Shown here in pieces: positions 17,596-26,820 of a stretch of 29,022 bases of DNA. The translations under genes and the position numbers were made by a program. Origin of the DNA: Chara braunii (lineage: Eukaryota; Streptophyta; Charophyceae; Charales; Characeae); NCBI GenBank assembly GCA_003427395.1, contig BFEA01000215.1:2090740-2119761 (forward strand), given 5' to 3'. Positions within the stretch are counted from its first letter, which is position 1. Each line of letters begins with the position of its first letter. Below the pieces are notes generated by a model, which saw only the letters and a list, made by a program, of their open reading frames with translations, did no database searches and was not told the DNA's origin.

Positions 17596-18282
17596 AGCTC
17601 GACAATTCGTCATGGAAATAATGTCCAGCTTGCCTTTAAGATATACACGAGCAGGTTGCACAACTACTTCTCTCTTCTCTTGGGCATATGACTAGGTCAT
17701 TCGCCATGGAAACAATGCCTAGCCGCCCTGAGTCGTTTAATATCCAAAATTTAGTATTTCTCTGACTTTGTTTTAAAAAAGGAAGGCAAATATGGGCAGG
17801 GGACTGAACAATTCGTCATGAAAACAATGTTAAGCTTGCCCAAAACTATCTCCATTTATACTTCGTATTTTTCCCTTTCTCTTTTTAATGATATGGCTTA
17901 GCGCTGGACCATTCACAATAGAAACGATGCCCAGCTGCCAGTTCACATGCAAATATACATAAAGTATTTTTCTTTATACTCAGTTTAATTTATGTGCGCG
18001 GTTTTCAGGCTAGACCATTCACAGTAGAAACAATGTTTAGCCTTAGACCATAAATTCTCCCTCGGAAAAAAACAAGAACTTAAACCCTTTCAACCATGCA
18101 AACCCCCAGAATTAACTAGAGTAAACAGGTCATTCACAGTGGAAACAATGTCTGGTCCTCCAGAAAACAACTAGATAAACATAGCCACCAGGCCATTCAC
18201 AGTAGAAACAATGCCTGGTCCTTCAGAAAACAGTCAAATAAACATAGCCCTGAGCCATTCACAGTAGAAACAATATTCAGGC
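17596..18282 (+). repeat. Eight spaced hairpins with a constant loop (array 3)
   Basis: Copies at 17596, 17692, 17794, 17903, 18008, 18126, 18187 and 18247. Each has the form variable stem, bulged base, CATT, 12-base loop (CACAGTAGAAAC or CGTCATGGAAAT type), AATG, variable stem. Outer stems co-vary: CTAGG/CCTAG, GCTGG/CCAGC, GGCTAGA/TTTAGCC, ACCAGG/CCTGGT, CCTGAG/TTCAGG. Spacing is about 100 bases in the first five and about 60 in the last three. No open frame spans the array. Confidence 0.85.
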
Positions 18283-18364
18283 TTTGGTTGACCATTCCAA
18301 ACGCATGCAAAACTGTCTTCCTCCCACCTTCCCCCAGTTCACCCCTTTGTCTGCTTTCAATCAA

Positions 18365-18370
18365 AATAAA
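18365..18370 (+). terminator. Candidate polyadenylation signal
   Basis: AATAAA about 80 bases after the last hairpin of array 3, preceded by a C/T-rich stretch. It may mark the 3' end of a transcript or the R region of an LTR; no processing site can be seen directly. Confidence 0.3.
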
Positions 18371-18399
18371 GAGAAAACTTAGACTTCAATCTCACACGT

Positions 18400-19918
18400 T
18401 CCTTCCATTCAATCTGATTGGGTCCTGAAGACAAAGCAAAACCATAGGGACAACCTCATGCATAAAATAGTCATACTGCAGGGGGATAAACAAACATGGG
18501 GGATAGTAGGTTGTACAGATGGAAATGGTTTACCTGACGATTCCCTGCCTCCAGAACTCCTCATGAGTTCCGGCAGAGCTCCCGCAATCAGTGGGTGGAC
18601 TCCCCACAGAGTCTCGAAGCGGACCTACGGGTTGCAATTCCGCCTGCCGCCTTCCTCTCGTAACCAAGGACTAGACTGAGACTTAGAAGGGCAGAAAGAG
18701 GTAAAATTTAGACTCTCAGATCCAAGAATGGTGCTCTCAGTCTCGCAAGAGAGTGCCTCGTTATCTTGCCGCGCCTGAGGGCCCCGCAATGGCGGTCAAA
18801 GCACGCGGTCGCCGGTCAACTGAAGTCGAGTCGTTAGTTGCTGACTTTTCTGACGACCTCCTGGTTCGCAACAATAACCCCCTTCCTCGTTTTCACTAAC
18901 GAACGGGCGAGATCCGAGTTTCATTTTCTCCCTTTTTCTTCTTTCCGCCATAGTTAGCCTCTGGCATCCCTCCGCGCAACACTTCTCCCTTCTAGCCCTC
19001 ACCCTGCTACTCTAACACCCATACTAACGGTATCATCCTCCTCGCAATGCCCAATAACCCCCGCCTACGGTTTTCCCTCGTCCGAGTTCATTAAGAATCG
19101 AACGAGTTATCACCTTTTCAGCCCGCCATGCCCATCACCCGTCTGCATGCACCTGGCGTTCCGTCACGTCTAGATTCAGCCATCTCATCCCTCCCCCTCT
19201 CTTCACTGCGCCCGCTGTCTCACTGCCTACTATCCCCAACTAGCGGGTGCACCTGGCGCAAGAAAGCGCCCGGGTACACCAATCTCTAGTTGCCCTGTGC
19301 CCGACCTCCGCTTTCGCCCATCCTCTTCTCTGCCACAGTCACCCTCCCTGCGTTCGTCACACCCACTGCTCTTATCTCCCCTTCGCTTTCCGCAGCGCCC
19401 GCTACCCCCCCGGCTGCAGCGTAGCGCTATCAGGCCAGCTCGGGGAGGAACATCGGGAGGGTCCGACTATAAGCAGGTTCGATTAATCTTCCGCCCCTAA
19501 GCCGAAGTCCCACGAGCGATCTGTGCGGCACGGGCAACCGTATTGCTACGGTCTCCCCCCACAGCACCGCACTCCCCTTGAGTGCACCTGGCGCACAACT
19601 GCATCAGGTTCCTCCCCTTTTTCACCCCTTTTTGCCTGGCACCGCCCTCACAACCGCGGCCTGCCTTCTTGTTCGTCACCACCCCGTCAGCCTTCCCCGC
19701 TTCGCACAATAGCTGGCAACCGCCGGGCCCCCTCAGATTCCCAAAGGTCAGACTCCTACTCATACAGCCGGCCGCGGTACCGAGGGTGCGGCCTGCTCTA
19801 AGGCCTGGCCTAGAGCGTGGGCCTCAATGAACCAGCCCCGGTACGGCCCTCTCATGTTCCTTCGTTGGAGGCTCGAGCACGGATGTGGCTGCTACGGTGA
19901 CCCCCGTGCTACTAAGGT
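18400..19918. other. C-rich noncoding stretch
   Basis: No domain-bearing frame. The word GTGCACCTGGCGCA occurs at 19247 and 19582, and TGCACCTGGCG at 19148. The C/T-rich plus strand has little splice or coding signal that I can support. It may be part of a large LTR element whose coding region lies outside the window. Confidence 0.35.
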
Positions 19919-19919
19919 G

Positions 19920-20099
19920 GGGTAACTTCAACGCGGTCACAAAACAGCTCGTAGCCTTACTTCAGGCAATCCTGCGAATACAGCACACCCCCACGAGGCC
20001 AGCCGGACGTGGAACGTAGGTCATATACATTAAGCATCACTGGCCCGCCTGCCTCGGGTGCACTTTCAAACTCCGACCTTGACCAGGTTGTAGCTTCCC
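19920..20099. mobile_element. MITE family B, copy 4
   Basis: GGGTAACTTCAACGCGGTCA at the left and TGACCAGGTTGTAGCTTCCC at the right, with internal CACCCCCACGAGGCC and CATATACATTA matching copy 1. The terminal arms are diverged. Confidence 0.6.
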
Positions 20100-20488
20100 T
20101 TGCTACGGCGAGGTGGCGGATTCTCGCCAGCAACCGGAGCCCGCGGACCCGTCGGATGAGGCGCGCACTCAAGGTCCTCGACTGTCGTGACGACAATTGA
20201 ACCCGGCATCACGTCCGGATTAGGAACAACATCGGGGCCTACAGGTAAAAATCAGACTACAATAAATAATACAAAATATAAGTGAAAGTCGCGCGTCCCG
20301 CTGGCCCGCGACGCCGCGCATAGCTGCGCCTCACCGTCAATACCCCACGCCGCCACGCGCGCCTCTCACCCTGACAAGAACCTATGCTTCCCCTCATGCG
20401 CACGCCGTCAGGCAGGCGACCCTGCACTTGTGTGACATGCAAAAAAAAAAAAAAAACCAAATACCCTTGTAAGGGTAATTGGCACGAC
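20100..20488. other. Unassigned GC-rich stretch
   Basis: CpG-rich segments around an AT-rich patch near 20260-20285 and an A run at 20440-20456. No gene recognised. Confidence 0.3.
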
Positions 20489-20825
20489 AGCGGGATGTCC
20501 AATAGGAAGAATTAACATCATGTATGTCTCATCCCGTCCTTCGCCCCCCACTTCAATCCGGCAGCCCCAAGAACCACCATCGTTCCGACAAACAACTGGG
20601 CGACTATCATCGCCAGCAAACGCACAAGACGCTGGTTGGGGACGTCAGTCAAAGGAAGTCGGCCGAAGAGGACAAAAACGATCTACTAACTATTAATAGG
20701 CTATCGCTGCTCCTAGTGTCCTACTAAACTAGCGATAAACTGTCACACGTAGTCCCCAGTTCGCGCAAAATTATTCACTGCAGTCCTAACAAATTTATCC
20801 CAAATCCTTTTGCCCGTTATTCCTT

Positions 20826-21720
20826 TCAGAGCGTAAGTACCTGCTTGGGAATGTTTGCGCGGACTGTGGTATTGCGGCCAATCCGATGTAACCAACCACT
20901 AATACCGGCCAGTTTCTGCTTCCGGCTTGTCAAGGAGTGAAAATCCTGGCCCGTCTTGAAGCCCACGCCCCCGGTAGACCACATAGTCCCTTCATCCTTC
21001 GTCGTTTGCGTGCTGCCCAAGTATAGGAAGTCATGTCTGACCTCCATTCTGCATCCCAAAAAATCCCGAGCCCCTGTTTTGTCATTTGTGCGTTTGAGGG
21101 TCAGCTCCTTAGGATAGCATTGTTCGAATTTCTTTCGAATTCGATTTGTTGCGCCTAGAGTCATATAACTCCCTTTCTGATAAGCTACAAACACTGAGAT
21201 ATTGTCCATCAAACGGACCCCCAAAACTAACTTCTGATGGCCACCCAAAGTCACTAGAAACCGCCACTCCGCATGTGCACACATAATGCATGTGAGTGGC
21301 AGACTGATGCTTTTCCCCATGGGAATACCGAAAACTTGTTGTAGTAAAATTTTGGAGGCTCGTGTATATGTATGCGATAGCTTGAAGTCCACAAATCTTC
21401 GAATGTCCTCCAAACTCACCTTCTACTATCCATCCACAGAGGCAGCTCTGAAGGTAGCCACGCGTCCTCTAGGATTAATCTGCACGATTCTGCAGTGATC
21501 TTTTTTTCTGAAAACAGTACAAAGTTCAATCCAAAGATCTACGAATCTTATTATGCAATAATTTAGTAAACATATCTTTAATATCATAAGATGCTTCCAT
21601 AACTCTGTTGTTTGTGTAAGCCTTCCTCATCTGGCTATTTGCAACTGTCAACCTATCCACCAACAAACCCACCAAACAGAAGTTGAAATGACATTTACGA
21701 GGCAGTGTATTCAGCAACAA
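20826..21720 (-). pseudogene. Penelope-like reverse transcriptase core
   Basis: ASYDIKDMFTKL (near 21560) is motif A. After a frameshift, KVSLEDIRRFVDFKL and FGIPMGKSISLPLTCIM (motif B, GIPMG) follow, then RLMDNISVFVAYQKG, which stands where motif C (YMDD/YIDD) belongs, so the second catalytic Asp is Asn. QCYPKELTLKRTNDKTGARD followed by FLGCRMEV gives motif D and the thumb entry, and the tail reads SRKQKLAGISGWLHR. Two stops interrupt the stretch between motif A and B (near 21430). The same C-terminal part is encoded at 25245-25727. Confidence 0.8.
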
Positions 21721-22058
21721 GTTCAGTCCTTTTGATACTCTACAACAAATCTGGTAAGTTGGTAGTTGGGTCTAAAACGGGATAAGTCCTTGTGTTAAGG
21801 AAGTACACAGGCATGTCCAGCCGTCCCTCGACCATTTCACTTCCCCAGCTTACCTAAATCGGACTTGATAAAATCTTCGCGAGCCTCGACCCATACCTTA
21901 TTCACACTTTTCAAAACAACCCTGTAACCTACATTACGAACGAATAATTCACTCATTGCCTCCCGGTATAGTTTGGGACAAATTAACACCATTTCACCAC
22001 AATTTCAGTCAACTGGACAGAACATCAGATCAACAAACTTATTTTTAACCCCGATGAC

Positions 22059-22993
22059 TTATTCTATAGTCAACTCTTGACCATGACTTACCGAATCATT
22101 CCAGCACCGCCCGACTTCCTCAACACTCATGCTAATGGATACATCAGGCCTGGGTTTCCAATTAGCAAAGGACTCTGACAATTTTTGCGATAACAATTCT
22201 GCCTTAAATCCCTTACGATCTCGTGGTATATTCCGACCATTGTGCATACCACTTGGCATTCCATGAACTTCCCACAGACGACATCTCACATGTCCCCCAA
22301 CACAGGGGAGATCATACCCTGTGCAACTGCAGGCCTGCACTTCCTTAGACGCGACCTTGCGATGATTACACAAAATATCAACCACAGATGGATTTTTTGT
22401 TCAAACTGACCTGATTTTTCCTTGAAGGATGTTTGTAACGGCAAGAGGTAATCCAATTTCCCTTATCTTCGAGTCGCACAATCGCCGTACCCCGACCAGG
22501 ATGATCCTATCGTCATATCGTACTTTGGCTACAAATGGAGGTCCGATGTTAAAACCATAACCTCTCTTGATGTTGCCGGCTAAAATTCATCTGAGTCGTT
22601 GCCGAGTATCTTTGCGCATGAATCCCTTCGTTGCATGTAAAAGCTCAATCAAGAATTTCAGATCCCGAGTGTACAATTATTTCTGCTTCCGTGGCTGCTT
22701 AAGCATGGTCACAAGGAAAGTATGGTTCCAATCATTGGTTTTCTCTACTTCTTTAAGTACAATACATGATGGATTTTTTTCCCCTTCTCAATCGCAGATT
22801 TACAATGTCTTAACAATTGTTTCTGCCCATCTACGACTACTTCATAATTCCCAAATATGTGTTTCACCTTCTTCCATCTCTCACACCATACACTTCCTCC
22901 CTCAGACTTAAAAACGAATTCCCGACAACCTTTATCTTCCAGATCACGTAATGTCTGCAATATTTTAATTGATCCGATCGCTGCATCTCTCAC
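22059..22993 (-). pseudogene. Linker and RT N-terminal part of the Penelope-like element
   Basis: A frame from 22993 gives a helical segment (FGNYEVVVDGQKQLLRHCKS). A second, from about 22640, gives KRGYGFNIGPPFVAKVRYDD, a stop, then DILCNHRKVASKEVQACSCT followed by GYDLPCVGGHVRCRLWEV. The clustered Cys/His (CNH ... CSC ... C ... GHVRC) looks like a zinc-binding insert. I recall CxC-type motifs in Chlamys/Naiad reverse transcriptases but cannot verify this here. Several stops. Confidence 0.5.
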
Positions 22994-23570
22994 CTTAACA
23001 CGTACAATATCCTTTGGTCCGTTCCTAAAATTATTCGATTTTCGAGATTTCCTTCGTTGGTCCTTGGTACCCTTCTATCGTTCTTCCTTCCCCATCTTTT
23101 CTCACGTGGCTGTCTCCTAGTCCTTTTTCTCTTCGTGGAGCCTCGAACATTCAAACTCGGTGACCAACTGTGTATCAGAAGATCCTTGAGGCTAAGGAGG
23201 TTCTTAGCTTCGTCTTTCAAAACAGGAGTAAGAACATAAGAGTGCAGCCCAAAACTTTCTAACCATCTATGGAAGTGTACTCTTATATTGCATGCCAACG
23301 AACTCCTATTACGATACTCATACCATCTAACATTCAAACTTTTTTCAGTCTTACCAATGTACGCGGCTCTGCACCATGGGGAAACCCCCACATACACGCA
23401 ACACCCAAGGTCGTAAAATGCATCCGGGTCGTTATTCAACAACTCTGACCAATACTGCACGAACTTGGAAAGCCAAGGGAGACATTCCCGTAGGGTAAGC
23501 GCGACTAGCGTCCATCTAAATAAAGATTCGAGCTCTTTCTTAATAGGGCAGTTAAGTCTCCATAGGTTAG
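22990..23570 (-). pseudogene. GIY-YIG endonuclease domain of the Penelope-like element
   Basis: The frame opens after a stop near 23568 and reads CRAIANLWRLNCPIKKELES, WTLVALTLRECLPW, then DLGCCVYVGVSPWCRAAYIG, KTEKSLNVRWYEYRN and later LLIHSWSPSLNVRG. YVG-x8-YIGKT is the GIY-YIG core, the Arg in NVRWYEY fits the conserved Arg of the second helix, and LI..WSPSLN is the closing E..LI....P.LN box, with Lys in place of the catalytic Glu. Cysteines around the core (GCCVYVG, WCR) and HFH downstream could bind zinc. A basic tail follows (RGSTKRKRTRRQPREKRWG). The changed Glu suggests a dead nuclease. Confidence 0.8.
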
Positions 23571-23639
23571 CTATTGCCCGACAACATTCTCACAATTCTT
23601 TTACACTCTTACCCTCTCATGCTTGTTTTTTCTTTTTGG

Positions 23640-24089
23640 AAGCTTCCTATTCCTCCGTCTCGGTGTCATCCAAACTCTCACTTGATGTCGCCAAAGTAGC
23701 TTCTCCATGTTATTTGGCATATGTTGGAATCGCTTCATCCATACCCTCGTACGCCACCTGCACACGATGCTCTGCCAAAGCTGTAACAGCTTGAGGTTTC
23801 CGGATGTATGGTACGCCGACCTGCTTACACAAACGTTGTATCTGGCGATAGTACACAAACGTTGTATCTGGCGATAGTCCAAACTGCCCAGGTGTCTGGC
23901 CGTTTCATCCACAAATTGTTGTCGAGTGCCATGTCCTAGTCCAGCGGCCGCTCCTTTCGTCATGGGATCGCTCTTCTCCCGTAGTTTACGCATAGTAATT
24001 GGTTGGAGTCCCGTTTTCATCTTCTTAGCCGATCTGCCTGTTCTCGGCGGTTGTCCCTGGAGATGACAATGAGTTTGCAGTGGAGTCAC
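23640..24089 (-). pseudogene. SAP-like segment of the Penelope-like element, frameshifted
   Basis: The frame reads FVDETARHLGSLDYRQIQRL, then is thrown out of register by a 26-bp tandem duplication (23826-23851 and 23852-23877). In the other frame it continues QVGVPYIRKPQAVTALAEHR and VQVAYEGMDEAIP. The two-helix pattern L..L...C+..G+......+.AL resembles a SAP DNA-binding motif; that family call is tentative. An acidic stretch and a lysine-rich end follow. Confidence 0.5.
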
Positions 24090-24299
24090 ATTTAAGAGAT
24101 TCCGCCTCCTCCGTAGTGGGCGGACGCCTCTTTCGGTCTAATAGGCAGATTTCTCGAGTCTTTCGACTAATCTCGCCTCCAAATCGGATCCTCGAGGTGC
24201 ATGTCGATGCTTCGTTCTTCTATTCACCTCCCTCATACGCCTGCGCGTCTTCTTATATTTGGAGTACTATCCTCCTGAACTTCTTCGATAGCCCCTCCC

Positions 24300-24790
24300 T
24301 ACCTTTTTGAAAATTGCATGTCCACGAGATGTGCCAATCTTTCGTCTTTTCTTGCTGCTCACGCCGTTTCTTCTCCTCCTTCTTTCGTCGTTTCTCTTCC
24401 TTCATCATCCTTTCTCATTCGCGTTTAGCTTCTTCCTCGGCTTCTTTCTCTTTCGCGATCTTCTCCTCATGTTCAGCCACCAGTAATTCCACCAAGTCAC
24501 GTACATTATCCTGTTCTCTCTGATCTCGATACTTGGAGTCTACTAGCAGAGATCGTTTCGCGACTTCCCACCGCCTGTGAGGAGGAGATGCAGATCTCCC
24601 TCGATATTGATGGAGGGCTTCTCCTCGCGACGATTCACCTACTCCCTTTTCTTTCGCTTCAAATCAATCCTTCCAATAGAGTCCACAATCCCTCGCATAA
24701 TGACCAGGTAACTTGCAACTGTAACATTCTGGAGGATTCCTGCGTGTGCCGTCACCCCCACTATCGCCACCTTGCTGGCTTGATAAACCG
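24300..24790 (-). pseudogene. CCHC zinc knuckle and charged coiled coil upstream of the GIY-YIG domain
   Basis: From 24764 the minus strand encodes GGDSGGDGTRRNPP followed by CYSCKLPGHYARDC, a perfect C-x2-C-x4-H-x4-C zinc knuckle. After a stop and frame change comes a long charged helix (LVELLVAEHEEKIAKEKEAE, then EERMMKEEKRRKKEEKKRRE-like heptads with one stop). Such gag-like nucleic-acid-binding leaders are usual in LTR elements. Here it sits in the same orientation directly before the GIY-YIG/RT coding part, so it may be ORF1 of this Penelope-like element or an unrelated neighbour. Confidence 0.6.
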
Positions 24791-24948
24791 CATCAATTTT
24801 TTCAGCGTCCCGCGTATTGTGACACGATCAAACTTGACCACCGCATGCAAGGTATCAATCCCCTGCCGGTTACCAAGCGCTTCAACAGAGGTGAAATATC
24901 AAACAAGAACTCGAACGACCAAGTCCTTCGTCAGCAAAAGACCCACGT

Positions 24949-25727
24949 AGCGGGATGTCCAATAGGAAGAATTAACATCATGTATGTCTCATCCCGTCCT
25001 TCGCCCCCCACTTCAATCCGGCAACCCAAGGACCACCATCGTTCCGGCAAACAACTGGGCGACTGTCATCTCCAGCAAACGCACAAGGCGCTGGCTGGGG
25101 ACGTCAATCAAACCAAGTCGGCTGAAGAGGACAAACAGAACGATCTACTAACTATTAATAGGCTATCAGCCTATCGCTACTCCTAGTGTCCTACTAAACT
25201 AGCGGTAAACTGCCACACGTGGTCCCTGGTTCGCACAAAAGTGTTCACTGCAGTCCCAACAAATTTGTCCCGGAATTCTTTTGCCCGGTATTCCTTTCGT
25301 AGCGTAAGTACCTGCTTGGGAATGTTTGCACGCGGTCAATCCGATGTAACCAACCAATAATACCGACCAGTTTCTGCTTCCGGCTTGTCCAAGAGTGAAA
25401 ATTGTGGCCCGTCCTGAATACCACGTCCCCAGTAGACCACATAGTCCCTTCATTCTTCGTCGTTTGCGTGCTGCCCAAGTATGGTAAGTCCTGTCTGACC
25501 TCCATTCTGCATCCCAGAAAATCCCAGACCCCTGTTTTGTCATCCGTGCGTTTGAGGGTCAGCTCCTTAGGATAGCACTGTTTGAATTTCTTCCGAATTC
25601 GATTTGCTGCGCCCAGAGTCCTATAAATCCCTTTCCGATAAGCTAGAAACACTGAGAGATGGATGATGGTCCACCAAACGGACCCCAAAAACTAACTTCC
25701 GATCGCTACCCAAAGTCACCAGAAACC
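24949..25727 (-). mobile_element. Partial Penelope-like copy upstream (pLTR-like)
   Basis: Nearly identical to 20489-21262: the 3' noncoding end, the RT tail (QCYPKELTLKRTDDKTG, RMEVRQDLPYLGST) and the sequence up to AGAAACCG, where similarity stops at 25727. Motif C is destroyed here (an insertion gives WTIIHLSVFLAY). Its 3' end is fused directly to the start of the full unit, head to tail. Confidence 0.8.
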
Positions 25728-26716
25728 GGGTCCAGCGCCCCATAACTACATCTTTTGAAACCTTGACATTAACCGCAAGATCTACATCAGGTAAATCATA
25801 GCATGATGTATGAAACCGTTATAATGGCCGCCAATCAGTGTGTAAGCAAAAGGCCAATCCCAACCATGAGAGAATCAACTAGCCTAAGGTATATCTTCCT
25901 AATTAGGCAAGCAATTCATCACCCAACCAGAAAATCTAAGTAATGTCAACCGTAGCATCATGTGTGGAAGCAATATGATGACAGCCAATCAGTGTGTTAA
26001 AAAGAAAAAAAGAAACAAGAAGAAGAAGACAGCCAATCAGTGTGTAAGCACGAAACAATGGCCCCACCCTACACTCTAACTACCGCGATCAGGTCAGGGG
26101 GCAACATGCATACCCTTAGGGCTGGGGGCCACAAGGTCATATCGGGCAAAAACAATAAGGGGGCAGGGGGGGGGTGACAGCAACACAATGGGTTACAGTT
26201 TTTGCGGCAGAGACTGGCAATGACCGTTTCTTCATTGTGTTCAGAGCAGAGATTGTGTGTTGTGTGCATGTCAACCAACCTGTGCCTGTGTGGAGACATA
26301 ATGGCAACAAATGGTCCAACGTCCTTCAGAGCAGCCCCCTTGCAATCCTTTTTTTTTTTTTTTTTTTNTTTTCTTGAAAGGCCCTTGTAGCCCCCTTGCA
26401 ATCCGTGGCGGAGTGGCGGAATGGCCGAACCCGTCCTATTTGCACACTGTCAGGCAAGGGACGCAGCCTGGCCAGTGGCCATGTTCGAGGGAGAGGTGAG
26501 GGCAGGCCAGATTGTTCTCCGGAGGCTGTAGAGCTTCCAAGTGCACATCCACATACTGTTCCCTTTTTCTTTTTTCTTTTTTCTTTTTTTTTTCCTCATA
26601 CTGTTCCTGATTGACCAGCCAGACCCAGTGGGATTCTGCCACTCAGTGGTAGCAAGAGGTAATATCTCCCATCGAGTGCACCTTTGTTTTTTTGTGTGCG
26701 TGTGTGGGGAGGGGTT
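25728..26716. other. Noncoding stretch with CCAATCAGTGTGT repeats
   Basis: GCCAATCAGTGTGTAAGCA / GCCAATCAGTGTGTTAAA occurs at 25831, 25983 and 26032. A GAAGAAG patch lies at 26015, a T run with one N at 26350-26372, and TTTTCTTTTTTC near 26565-26590. Two copies of CCCCCTTGCAATCC flank the T run (26334 and 26391), which may be a target duplication. No gene recognised. Confidence 0.4.
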
Positions 26717-26820
26717 GTTAACTATGGCGCAGTCACGGAAACATTTTGAAAATGCACTTTAGCCATTCCCTCAAAACATAACACAGCCCCACGTGACCCT
26801 ACCTGACTGCGCTGTAGTTT
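26717..26820. mobile_element. MITE family B, copy 5 (internally deleted)
   Basis: GTTAACTATGGCGCAGTCAC at the left, CTGACTGCGCTGTAGTTT at the right, with internal TTTTGAAAATGCA, ACATAACACAGCCCC and ACGTGACCCTA matching copy 1. The right half of the interior is missing. Confidence 0.65.

Larger units (their letters stand above)
20489..24953 (-). mobile_element. Penelope-like element with GIY-YIG before RT (Chlamys/Naiad type), decayed
   Basis: Reading on the minus strand from 24953 to 20489: a short 5' segment also found at 14963-15029, a CCHC/coiled-coil segment, a SAP-like segment, a GIY-YIG nuclease, a Cys-rich RT N-terminal part, the RT core, and a 3' noncoding end of about 340 bases ending CATCCCGCT. 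Ordinary Penelope elements carry GIY-YIG after RT; the reverse order is known from the Chlamys/Naiad clade. All frames are interrupted. A partial copy of the 3' end lies directly upstream (24949-25727), the pLTR arrangement of Penelope-like elements. Confidence 0.8.

Noticed and set aside
17596-18282. CRISPR array
   Set aside because: The repeats are imperfect, differ in their stems and have unequal spacing with partly similar spacers. The setting is eukaryotic and no cas-like gene is present.
18796-19002. Cys-containing basic 68-codon ORF
   Set aside because: Short, no family pattern, in a C/T-rich stretch where such frames are expected by chance.
24900-24953. Hammerhead ribozyme at the Penelope-like element junction (hammerheads are known from pLTRs)
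   Set aside because: The minus strand has CTGACGA, a permitted core word, and a short GAC/GTC stem, but the required GAAA box is absent and the copy at 15005 has lost the CTGA. The evidence is insufficient.
26396-26430. tRNA-Leu/Ser-like start (GTGGCGGAGTGGCGGAATGG)
   Set aside because: No matching B box at a plausible distance and no clover-leaf.
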